This document shows, one piece after another, positions 1 through 5,618 of a stretch of 8,464 bases of DNA. The position numbers and the translations under genes were made by a program. The stretch spans positions 1 through 8,464 of the forward strand of contig PKXB01000089.1 of the NCBI GenBank assembly GCA_003133345.1, in the 5' to 3' direction. The notes under the pieces were generated by a model. That model did no database searches and was not told where the DNA came from. It saw only the letters and a program-made list of their open reading frames with translations. Each line of letters opens with the position of its first letter. Position 1 is the stretch's first letter. Source of the DNA: Hyphomicrobiales bacterium (lineage in GTDB: Bacteria > Pseudomonadota > Alphaproteobacteria > Rhizobiales > Xanthobacteraceae).

Positions 1-209
1 TCGGCTATGCCGGCGCCGGCGGCAAAGGCGCGCGCGCCGTGCTCGAGGTGCGCTCGCGCGAAGTGCCATTCATCCTGGAGCACGGGCAGATCGTCGGGCG
101 GCTGGTCTATGACAAGATGATCGCGCGCCCCGACAAGCTCTACGGCCAGGGCATCGGCTCGAACTACCAGGCGCAGAGCCTGAAGCTATCAAAGCATTTC
201 AAAAGTTAG
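1..209 (+). CDS. dcd: 2'-deoxycytidine 5'-triphosphate deaminase, C-terminal end (partial)
   Basis: The frame is open from the window edge (first full codon at base 3) and ends at TAG 207-209, giving the last 68 residues. The tail includes EVPFILEHGQIVGRL, a YGQGIGSNYQAQ stretch and the ending LKLSKHFKS. I recognise these as the C-terminus of the long alphaproteobacterial dCTP deaminase, a cytosolic enzyme that turns dCTP into dUTP and ammonia on the route to dTMP. The glycine- and glutamine-rich segment before the end is where this family closes over the nucleotide at the trimer interface (family knowledge). The catalytic glutamate region lies upstream of the window and cannot be checked. 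The stop codon's final G is also the first base of a 49-bp palindromic repeat. The call rests on family resemblance of the tail alone. Confidence 0.8.
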   Translation, partial: GYAGAGGKGARAVLEVRSREVPFILEHGQIVGRLVYDKMIARPDKLYGQGIGSNYQAQSLKLSKHFKS

Positions 210-257
210 CGCATGATCCCGAAAAGTGGGAACCGGTTTTCGGAAAAGACCATGCGC
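209..257. repeat. 49-bp palindromic intergenic repeat, copy 1
   Basis: The outer arms are 209-218 and 248-257 (GCGCATGATC against GACCATGCGC, 9 of 10 paired, with one A/C mismatch at 216/250). The inner arms CCGAAAA (219-225) and TTTTCGG (237-243) enclose an 11-nt loop, and an AAAA bulge (244-247) lies on the 3' side. A second copy is at 1540-1588. The first base is the G of the dcd TAG stop, and the end is 11 bp before the Nudix start codon. The core motif of this family is common between genes in Bradyrhizobium-like genomes (recollection, not searched). Its position right after a stop suggests a role in transcript ends or mRNA stability. There is no T-run, so it is not a classic intrinsic terminator. 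Confidence 0.92.
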
Positions 258-268
258 AGAGAGCAATA

Positions 269-712
269 ATGCCCGACGAGCGAACCTATCCGCAGCGCCC
301 TTATCTCGCGGTCAGCGCGGCCATTATCCGCGACGGAAAGGTGCTGGTGGTGCGGCGCGCGCGCCAACCGGCGCTCGGTATTTTCACGCTGCCGGGCGGC
401 GGCGTCGAAACCGGCGAGACGCTCATGCAGGCGGCGACCCGCGAAGTGCGCGAGGAAACTTCAATGGACATAGAGCCGGTCGCGCTCGCCGGCCATCGCG
501 AAGCGATCGTGCGCGACGCCCAAGGCCGCGTCGAGCGGCATTTCGTCATCCTGTGCTTTGCCGCGCGCTGGCTTTCCGGCGAACCGGTGCTCAACGAAGA
601 GCTCGACGATGCGCGCTGGCTCGACCCCGCCGCGCTCTCGGGCCTTCGCACCACCGAGGGCCTGGCCGAGATCGTCGCCGCGGCGATCGAGCGGCTCGCC
701 CGGCCGGCCTGA
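269..712 (+). CDS. Nudix hydrolase (ADP-ribose pyrophosphatase/MutT-like)
   Basis: This 147-residue protein has one Nudix fold. The beta strand YLAVSAAIIRDGKVLVVRR (12-30) leads to GxxTLPGGG and the Nudix box: G44, E50, R58, E59, E62 and E63, spaced as in GX5EX7REUXEEXGU. The usual late glycine of the box is serine (S65), the one departure from consensus; the metal-binding glutamates are intact. Nudix enzymes split nucleoside diphosphates linked to another group, such as oxidised nucleotides, ADP-ribose or sugar nucleotides, in the cytosol. The substrate cannot be read from sequence. The ATG at 269 is preceded by a weak purine stretch (AGAGAG, 258-263) just past the palindromic repeat. The TIGR02301 gene follows after 49 bp and could be co-transcribed. 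Confidence 0.93.
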   Translation: MPDERTYPQRPYLAVSAAIIRDGKVLVVRRARQPALGIFTLPGGGVETGETLMQAATREVREETSMDIEPVALAGHREAIVRDAQGRVERHFVILCFAARWLSGEPVLNEELDDARWLDPAALSGLRTTEGLAEIVAAAIERLARPA

Positions 713-761
713 CCCTCGTGCCTTGCGGTTGCCTCAGAGCGAGGGCATATCAGCCCCCACA

Positions 762-1154
762 ATGGCCGCACCTCAACACGTGAAGAAGCTGCTCACCATC
801 GCTTCGATCCTGCTCTGCCTTGCGCTGCCGGCGCGCGCGCAGGAGACGGCGCCGGCGCCGTTCGACGGCGATTTGGCACGGCTCGCCGAAATCATGGGCG
901 CGCTGCATTACCTGCGCGCGGTCTGCGGGCCCAATGAAGGGCAGAAATGGCGCAATGAGCTGCAGGCGCTGATTGACGCCGAGGCGCCCAATGGCGAGCG
1001 GCGGCGCAAGATCGTGGCCGGTTTCAACCGTGGTTACCGGGGTTTTCAACAGACTTATCGCACCTGCACACCGGCCGCCGACCTCGCAATTCGCCGTTAT
1101 CTCGATGAAGGCGCCAAGATCGCCCGCGAAATCACCGCGCGCTACGCAAATTAG
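762..1154 (+). CDS. TIGR02301 family secreted protein
   Basis: This 130-residue protein starts with basic residues (KK, 8-9), a hydrophobic core (10-22) and a probable signal peptidase I site ARA|QE after residue 26, so it is likely periplasmic. C19 lies in the hydrophobic core without a proper lipobox, so I do not call a lipoprotein. The mature part is predicted mostly helical. It has two cysteines, C55 and C102, that could form a disulfide, and a conserved-looking stretch FNRGYRGFQQTYRTC (88-102). I recognise the TIGR02301 family, a protein of unknown function found mainly in Rhizobiales, often near a Nudix gene as here. A GTG at 780 is an alternative start (MKKLLT...) and would give a more typical signal peptide. 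Neither start has a strong ribosome site; the nearest is GAGGG at 741-745. Confidence 0.85.
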   Translation: MAAPQHVKKLLTIASILLCLALPARAQETAPAPFDGDLARLAEIMGALHYLRAVCGPNEGQKWRNELQALIDAEAPNGERRRKIVAGFNRGYRGFQQTYRTCTPAADLAIRRYLDEGAKIAREITARYAN

Positions 1155-1190
1155 CCCCGCCGTTGTTAACCTTTCCCCGATGTGTGGCCT

Positions 1191-1217
1191 TTGACGGTTC
1201 TAACCCCGTGCTAGCGT
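1191..1217 (+). promoter_or_regulatory. Candidate promoter for the 88-residue protein gene
   Basis: TTGACG at 1191-1196 matches a -35 element. TAGCGT at 1212-1217 could serve as a -10 element, but the 15-bp spacing is short. The site is in the 119-bp gap before the gene at 1274, where a separate promoter would be expected. This is a weak sequence match only. Confidence 0.3.
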
Positions 1218-1273
1218 CCCGGCCGGGATTTGGGAGAGGCGTCCGATTCGGGCGCCCGGGGACGAAGGTCAAA

Positions 1274-1540
1274 ATGACGACAACGGAGCGATCTACTCAC
1301 GCGCGCGAGCCGGTGCCTGACCACGAGCAGAAGCGCGTGGCCTTGGGCTACCTGCAGGAAGCCTGGGCCGAAGCCAGCCTCGACGGCATCGATGGCGATT
1401 GCCTGGCGCAGGCCTGCCTGTTCGCCGCCTTCGCCGAATTCGTCACCACCTACGGCGAGGAAGCTGCCGCCACTTTCGCCGAAGGGCTCGGCACGCGCAT
1501 CCGCAACGGCGAATTCTCGCTCGATCAGCAGCGGCAATAG
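1274..1540 (+). CDS. Conserved uncharacterised protein, 88 residues
   Basis: I do not recognise a characterised family. The protein has a short polar N-terminus (1-15), then a probable all-helical body with LGYLQEAWAEA (24-34), an acidic DGIDGDCLAQACLF segment, FAEFVTTYGEEAAATFAEGL, and an ending rich in E, S and Q. There is no signal peptide, membrane segment or catalytic motif. Two cysteines lie close together in the middle (CLAQAC). The ATG at 1274 is chosen over the upstream in-frame ATG at 1163 because a good ribosome site, GAAGG (1264-1268), sits 5 bp before it and because the upstream extension is low-complexity GC-rich sequence. It resembles small proteins I have seen as conserved hypotheticals in Bradyrhizobium relatives. 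It converges on the response regulator, with the second palindromic repeat between them. Confidence 0.8.
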   Translation: MTTTERSTHAREPVPDHEQKRVALGYLQEAWAEASLDGIDGDCLAQACLFAAFAEFVTTYGEEAAATFAEGLGTRIRNGEFSLDQQRQ

Positions 1541-1588
1541 CGCTTGATCCCGAAAAGTGGGAACCGGTTTTCGGAATAGATCAAGCGC
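1540..1588. repeat. 49-bp palindromic intergenic repeat, copy 2
   Basis: This is the same element as at 209-257. The outer arms 1540-1549 and 1579-1588 are perfectly complementary (GCGCTTGATC against GATCAAGCGC). The inner CCGAAAA (1550-1556) and TTTTCGG (1568-1574) and the loop are identical to copy 1, and the bulge is AATA (1575-1578). It again begins at the G of a TAG stop, here that of the 88-residue protein. It lies between two converging genes, where a hairpin could act on both transcripts. Compared with copy 1, the base pair at 1544/1584 is swapped (T-A for A-T), so pairing is kept. Confidence 0.92.
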
Positions 1589-1641
1589 AAGCTCTAGCGG
1601 CCAGTTGCCGTCGAACTTCCTTTTCGAATCATCGCGCCGCG

Positions 1642-2385
1642 TCAGTTCGAGCCGTGCAGGCCGAAATAGCGCTCGAGCACGACGTCGACGTCGGCCGGAT
1701 AGAACGGCTTTTTGAGAACCCCGAGCGCGCCCGATAAATGGGGGCGGCCCGAGGCGCCTCTATTGAGCGCCGAGCTCATCATGACGATGGCCACGTTCGG
1801 GCTCTCGTGCTTGATCCCCAACAAGATGTCAGCGCCATTGAGGCGAGGCATGTTGTAGTCGAGAAACACCATGCCGAATTTGCCGTAACGCAATTGCTCG
1901 AGCGCGGCCGTGCTGTCCGCGGCCTCGCGGATGTCCAACTCGAAGCGGCTGGCCGCCAGGATCTTGCGCACGATACCGCGCATGGTGTCGGAATCGTCCA
2001 CGATCAGAACCTGGGTGGGCAATTTCGCGCGGATGCAGATCTCAACCGCCTTGCGCGCATCGCCGGCGTTGGTGGGGACCGGCAGCACGCCGTCGGTGTT
2101 GTCGGGGCGTGCGCTGCCACGCGGAGCGGACACAAAGATCAGCGGCGCCGGTTTCTTCGCACGCGCGGCCTTGATAACGGATGCCTTGTCGGCATCGGTC
2201 AATTCGGCATCCAACACGCAAATATCCACTCCGCCGCTGCGCAGCGCGGCTTTGGCGGCAGCGGTATCGTGCGCCTCGAAATCGATCGGAACCGAGGCCT
2301 GCGCCGCGCCCTCACGCCATAGGTCCTGCTGCGGCGGTGCGGCCGCGACCAACAACAGACGGAGCGAAACGAGGTCGCCGTTCAT
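1642..2385 (-). CDS. Response regulator: degenerate receiver followed by an intact receiver, no output domain
   Basis: The protein is 247 residues. The C-terminal half (about 124-245) is a complete CheY-like receiver: acidic pair D130/D131 in VLIVDDSDTMR, phospho-acceptor D176 in VFLDYNMPRLNG, S204/S205 after the fourth strand, and the conserved lysine K226 in LKKPF. The N-terminal half (about 7-121) looks like a second receiver fold with the active site decayed. The acidic pair is replaced by AAA (14-16) and the lysine strand by VPVPT, though D59 in VLDAEL sits where the acceptor would be. With no DNA-binding or enzyme domain, output is probably by protein contact, as with CheY-type or DivK-type regulators. 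The partner kinase is not in the window. The ATG is supported by AGGGA about 6 bp upstream. It may instead act as a phosphate sink. Confidence 0.88.
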   Translation of the reverse strand: MNGDLVSLRLLLVAAAPPQQDLWREGAAQASVPIDFEAHDTAAAKAALRSGGVDICVLDAELTDADKASVIKAARAKKPAPLIFVSAPRGSARPDNTDGVLPVPTNAGDARKAVEICIRAKLPTQVLIVDDSDTMRGIVRKILAASRFELDIREAADSTAALEQLRYGKFGMVFLDYNMPRLNGADILLGIKHESPNVAIVMMSSALNRGASGRPHLSGALGVLKKPFYPADVDVVLERYFGLHGSN

Positions 2386-2443
2386 GGAATCCCTGCCCGC
2401 CGCGCCGGGGGGTCATGCCCAGACGAGGGGTGCTACGTTACCG

Positions 2444-2471
2444 TTGATAAACCCTCGTGGCTGGTTTGCAA
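2444..2471 (-). promoter_or_regulatory. Candidate promoter for the response regulator
   Basis: On the minus strand, TTGCAA (2466-2471) and TATCAA (2444-2449) are 16 bp apart, 59 bp before the response regulator ATG. The 183-bp gap between the dihydroorotase stop and this ATG makes independent transcription likely. Both boxes are imperfect. Confidence 0.3.
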
Positions 2472-2568
2472 TTCCACAGAAATAGTCCGAGTAAAAAGCC
2501 TGGGGAAAACTTTCGCCTTATGAAAGCGCCACATCCTAGGACTCCGTGGCAGACGCTGCGATAACGCC

Positions 2569-3903
2569 TTAGCTCGCCAAGGTTTCCAGGAAGCGGACAC
2601 GCTCGCCCTGCGCCGGCGCGGTCAGACTACCCTCCCACATCGCCTTTTGGCCACGGATCACGGTGCCCACCGGCCAGCCGGTGACGGTGACGCCGGCATA
2701 GGGCGTCCAGCCGGCGCGCGAGGCGATCCAGCGCTCGGTGATGGTCTCCCGCCGTTTGAGATCGACCACCGTGAGGTCGGCGTCGTAGCCCACCGCGATG
2801 CGACCCTTGGCCGCGATGCCGAACAGCCGCGCCGGCCCTGCGCTGGTGAGGTCGACCAGCCTTGGAAGCGAAAGCCGGCCGGCATTGACGTGGTCGAGCA
2901 TGATCGGAACCAGCGTCTGCACGCCGGTCATTCCGGAATGGGTCTTCGGATAGGGATGCGCCTTTTCCTCCCGCGTATGCGGGGAGTGGTCGGAGCCGAT
3001 GCTGTCGATGACGCCTTGCGCGATCCCGTGCCAGAGGCCTTCGCGATGGGCGGCGTCGCGGATGGGCGGATTGAGCTGAGCGAGCGTGCCGAGCCGCTCG
3101 TAGCATTCGGGCGCGGCGAGCGTGAGATGGGCGGGCGTGGCCTCCGCCGTGGCGACGTCCTTGTGCCCGCCAAGGAAGACGGCCTCGTCCTTGGTGGTGA
3201 CGTGCAGCACGTGCACACGTTTGCCGGTCTCGCGCGCAAGCGCGATCAGGCGCTGCGTGCACATGAGCGCGGCGGCCGCATCACGCCAGACCGGATGCGA
3301 GCGCGCATCGCCTTCGACGCGCAGGTTCATGCGTTCGCGCAGGCGATATTCGTCCTCGGAGTGGAAGGCGGCGCGGCGGCGGATCGCCTTGAGCACGGCG
3401 CGCACGCCCCCGTCATCCTCGATCAGCAGCGAGCCGGTGGACGAGCCCATGAACACTTTCACGCCGGCGACACCCGGCAGCATTTCCAATTCGCCTAAGT
3501 CTTTGGTGTTCTCGCGCGTGGCGCCGACATAAAAGGCGAAGTCGCAATGCATGCGGTGATGGGCGCGCTTGACCTTGTCGGCAATCGCCTCGGCCGTGGT
3601 GGTGGGCGGATTGGTATTCGGCATCTCGAATACCGCGGTGACGCCGCCGAGCACCGCGCCGCGCGAGCCGGATTCGAGATCCTCCTTGTGGGTGAGACCG
3701 GGCTCACGGAAATGCACATGGCTGTCGATCACGCCCGGCAGCAGATGCAGGCCGCGGCAATCGATCAGCTCGCCGGCCGCGGCGCGCGCAAGGTCCCCGA
3801 TCGCCGCGAACTTGCCGGCATGAATACCAAGATCCCGCGCACCCTCGCCGTCGTGGTTGACCACGGTGCCGCCCTTGAGGATCAGGTCGTAGGATTCAGC
3901 CAT
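2569..3903 (-). CDS. pyrC: Dihydroorotase-family amidohydrolase
   Basis: At 444 residues this is full length for a COG0044 dihydroorotase. All metal-site residues are present: H62 and H64 in PGVIDSHVHFREPG, the lysine that becomes carboxylated (K149 in GVKVFMGSS), H181 (AFHSEDE), H234 (VHVLHVTT) and D305 (GSDHSPH). R66 and N96 (MPNTNP) match the substrate-carboxylate contacts of true dihydroorotases. The reaction is the reversible closure of carbamoyl-aspartate to dihydroorotate, the third step of pyrimidine synthesis, in the cytosol. It stands alone here with no pyrB beside it. Rhizobiales usually carry another pyrC next to pyrB, so this may be a paralogue with a related cyclic-amide substrate. 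The ATG has no clear ribosome site but agrees with the usual family N-terminus (YDLILKGGTVV). It is divergent from ygfZ across 100 bp. Confidence 0.88.
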   Translation of the reverse strand: MAESYDLILKGGTVVNHDGEGARDLGIHAGKFAAIGDLARAAAGELIDCRGLHLLPGVIDSHVHFREPGLTHKEDLESGSRGAVLGGVTAVFEMPNTNPPTTTAEAIADKVKRAHHRMHCDFAFYVGATRENTKDLGELEMLPGVAGVKVFMGSSTGSLLIEDDGGVRAVLKAIRRRAAFHSEDEYRLRERMNLRVEGDARSHPVWRDAAAALMCTQRLIALARETGKRVHVLHVTTKDEAVFLGGHKDVATAEATPAHLTLAAPECYERLGTLAQLNPPIRDAAHREGLWHGIAQGVIDSIGSDHSPHTREEKAHPYPKTHSGMTGVQTLVPIMLDHVNAGRLSLPRLVDLTSAGPARLFGIAAKGRIAVGYDADLTVVDLKRRETITERWIASRAGWTPYAGVTVTGWPVGTVIRGQKAMWEGSLTAPAQGERVRFLETLAS

Positions 3904-3936
3904 AGTGGACCGGCTCTAAGCGGGACTTGAGGCTTG

Positions 3937-3986
3937 CTGGACAGCGCTTACGTTTCGCCGTGAGTTCTGGCAAGAGACTTGTCCAG
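3937..3986. promoter_or_regulatory. Inverted repeat in the divergent pyrC/ygfZ control region
   Basis: CTGGACA (3937-3943) and TGTCCAG (3980-3986) form a perfect 7-bp inverted repeat separated by 36 bp. It is centred within the 100-bp region that must hold both the dihydroorotase and ygfZ promoters. It could be a pair of operator half-sites or chance. I see no convincing -35/-10 pair on either strand here. Confidence 0.3.
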
Positions 3987-4003
3987 AGAGGTTATTAATT
4001 CCC

Positions 4004-4894
4004 ATGCAGGCAGCGCTCCTCCCCGACCGCGGCGTCGTCAAGGTCGCCGGCGACGACGCCCGGCGCTTCCTCAACGGGCTTGCCAGCAACGATATGGCCA
4101 AGGTCGCCCCCGGCAAGGCGCGTTTCGCCGCGCTGCTCACGCCGCAGGGCAAGATCATCGTGGATTTCATCGCCGCCGAGGCCGAGCCCGGCGACGACGG
4201 CGGCTTCTTCCTCGATTGCCCGCGCGCGCTGGCTGGCGCGCTGGTGGAAAAGCTCAACTTCTACAAGTTGCGCGCCAAGGTCGCGGTCGAGGACTTGTCG
4301 GCCGCGCTCGGCGTAATGGCGGTTTGGGATGGCGCGGCTTTGAGCGACTTCGGCCTCTCCTATGCCGATCCGCGCCTCCCCGCGCTCGGGGCGCGCACGA
4401 TACTGCCGCCGGATGTCGCCACTGAGGCCGCCGCCGATCTCGGCGCAATGCTGACCGACGCCGAGGCCTATGACGCGCACCGCATCGTGCTCGGCGTGCC
4501 GCGCGGCGGCATGGATTTCGCCTATGGCGACACTTTCCCGCACGAAGCCGACATGGACCAACTGGCCGGCGTCGATTTCGACAAGGGCTGCTATGTCGGG
4601 CAGGAAGTGGTGTCGCGCGTCGAGCATCGTTCGAATGCGCGGAGCCGCGTGCTGCCGATCGCCTATGACGAGCATTCGCCAATGCCGGGCATTGCGGTGT
4701 TGGCGGGCGACAAGCAGGTAGGCCGGCTGGGCTCGACCGCCAAGGGCCGCGGCCTGGCGCTGCTGCGCCTCGACCGGATCGCCGACGCGCTGGCAAGCGG
4801 CACACCGCTCACCGCCGGCGGCATAGCCATCCGCGTGGTGAAGCCGGATTGGGCGAAGTTCGCCTGGCCAGGCGAGGCGAAAGCAGTGTCATGA
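4004..4894 (+). CDS. ygfZ: YgfZ/GcvT-type folate-binding protein (Fe-S cluster maintenance)
   Basis: The 296-residue protein carries the family signature KGCYVGQE (194-201, with C196) in FDKGCYVGQEVVSRVEHR. The N-terminus LLPDRGVVKVAGDDARRFLNGL is typical of alphaproteobacterial members, and the GcvT-like folate-binding fold covers most of the chain. YgfZ (IBA57/CAF17 in mitochondria) helps assemble or repair [4Fe-4S] clusters in a subset of enzymes, including the tRNA methylthiolase MiaB, in a tetrahydrofolate-dependent way (established for E. coli and mitochondria). It acts in the cytosol and is not itself an aminomethyltransferase. The ATG at 4004 follows AGAGAGG (3985-3991) at a rather long 12-bp spacing. 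The stop overlaps the tag start (ATGA), so the two are probably translated together. Confidence 0.92.
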   Translation: MQAALLPDRGVVKVAGDDARRFLNGLASNDMAKVAPGKARFAALLTPQGKIIVDFIAAEAEPGDDGGFFLDCPRALAGALVEKLNFYKLRAKVAVEDLSAALGVMAVWDGAALSDFGLSYADPRLPALGARTILPPDVATEAAADLGAMLTDAEAYDAHRIVLGVPRGGMDFAYGDTFPHEADMDQLAGVDFDKGCYVGQEVVSRVEHRSNARSRVLPIAYDEHSPMPGIAVLAGDKQVGRLGSTAKGRGLALLRLDRIADALASGTPLTAGGIAIRVVKPDWAKFAWPGEAKAVS

Positions 4895-5541
4895 GCGCGG
4901 CCGTTCTTCACGCCGACGGCTTGCAGCGCTGCCCGTGGCCGAAGCAGGACGCGCTCTACGTCGCCTATCACGACGAGGAATGGGGCTTGCCGGAATTTGA
5001 CGACCGCGCGCTGTTCGAAAAGCTTATCCTTGACGGCTTCCAGGCCGGGCTGTCGTGGATCACAATTTTGCGCAAGCGCGAGAACTTCCGCCGCGCCTTC
5101 GACGATTTCGATCCGGAAAAAATCGCGCGCTACCCGAAACGCAAGATCGAGCGGCTGATGCAGAACGCCGGTATCGTGCGCAACCGCGCCAAGATCGAGG
5201 GCGCGGTCGGCTCGGCGCGCGCCTTTATCAAGATCATGGAGAGCGGGCCGGGATTTTCCGAGATGCTTTGGCAGCACGTCGGCGGCAAACCGATAGACCA
5301 TAAACTCAGCAGCCGTTCGCGCACGCCGACCGAATCCGATGAATCGCGGGCGATGTCCAAGGAACTTCTAAGTCACGGCTTCAAATTCGTCGGGCCGACC
5401 ATCGTCTATGCCTTCATGCAGGCGGTCGGCATGGTCAACGATCATCTGGTCAAGTGCCATCGCCACGCCGCCTGCGCTTCTCTTTCTTTACCTCCCCCCT
5501 TGCGGGGGAAGTCTACCGCGAAGCGGTCGGGTGGGGGGTAA
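4891..5541 (+). CDS. tag: DNA-3-methyladenine glycosylase I with repeat-derived C-terminal tail
   Basis: This enzyme removes 3-methyladenine from alkylated DNA, the first step of base excision repair. The 216-residue chain follows E. coli Tag closely. The zinc ligands correspond to C14, H27, H185 and C189, and the sequence holds YHDEEWGLPE, FQAGLSWITILRKRENF and KFVGPTIVYAFMQAVGMVNDH. The catalytic-pocket glutamate of E. coli (E38) is aspartate here (D48). The ATG at 4891 overlaps the ygfZ stop; an in-frame ATG at 4849 would only add residues read from inside ygfZ. From about residue 196 on, the sequence (SLSLPPPL, KRSGGG) is encoded by the palindromic element at 5474-5618, which also supplies the TAA stop. 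Bacterial Tag proteins normally end soon after the zinc cysteine, so the tail of some 20 residues is an add-on unlikely to affect catalysis. Confidence 0.93.
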   Translation: MSAAVLHADGLQRCPWPKQDALYVAYHDEEWGLPEFDDRALFEKLILDGFQAGLSWITILRKRENFRRAFDDFDPEKIARYPKRKIERLMQNAGIVRNRAKIEGAVGSARAFIKIMESGPGFSEMLWQHVGGKPIDHKLSSRSRTPTESDESRAMSKELLSHGFKFVGPTIVYAFMQAVGMVNDHLVKCHRHAACASLSLPPPLRGKSTAKRSGGG

Positions 5542-5618
5542 CTCAATCTCGATGCCGAAGTCTCGAACACCCCCCTCCCCAACCCTCCCCCACAAGGGGG
5601 GAGGGAGAAAAGAAGCGC
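5474..5618. repeat. Inverted-repeat palindromic element (MITE-like) between tag and the HD gene
   Basis: The outermost match is GCGCTTCT (5474-5481) with AGAAGCGC (5611-5618). The pyrimidine/purine stretches that follow are similar, and 5491-5509 then pairs with 5586-5604 at 18 of 19 positions. Each arm can also fold alone: CCCCC-TTGC-GGGGG in the left arm, and CCCTCCCC against GGGGAGGG in the right arm. The left arm has an extra small hairpin, ACCGC-GAA-GCGGT (5515-5527), that the right arm lacks. Elements of this look are frequent in Bradyrhizobium-like genomes (recollection). No transposase is present. The right edge at 5618 falls just before codons for RAWQRMLSG, which I believe begin the conserved part of the HD protein. 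Confidence 0.85.

Noticed and set aside
226..783. Long plus-strand open frame overlapping the Nudix gene
   Set aside because: Its translation is low-complexity Arg/Ala/Pro sequence, it starts inside the palindromic repeat, and the Nudix frame carries a clear family motif.
2528..2550. GCCAC/GTGGC hairpin after the dihydroorotase stop as a terminator
   Set aside because: Five-bp stem, loop of 13 nt, and no T-tract on the minus strand.
2647..3498. 283-codon open frame opposite the dihydroorotase gene
   Set aside because: It lies entirely antisense to a gene with a complete active site; long antisense frames are normal in GC-rich DNA and no domain is recognisable.
3995..4675. 226-codon minus-strand open frame across ygfZ
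   Set aside because: Antisense shadow of ygfZ with no recognisable motif and no ribosome site.
5408..5551. Longer HD protein beginning at ATG 5408 inside tag
   Set aside because: The extension would read out-of-frame tag sequence and the left repeat arm; no family resemblance there.
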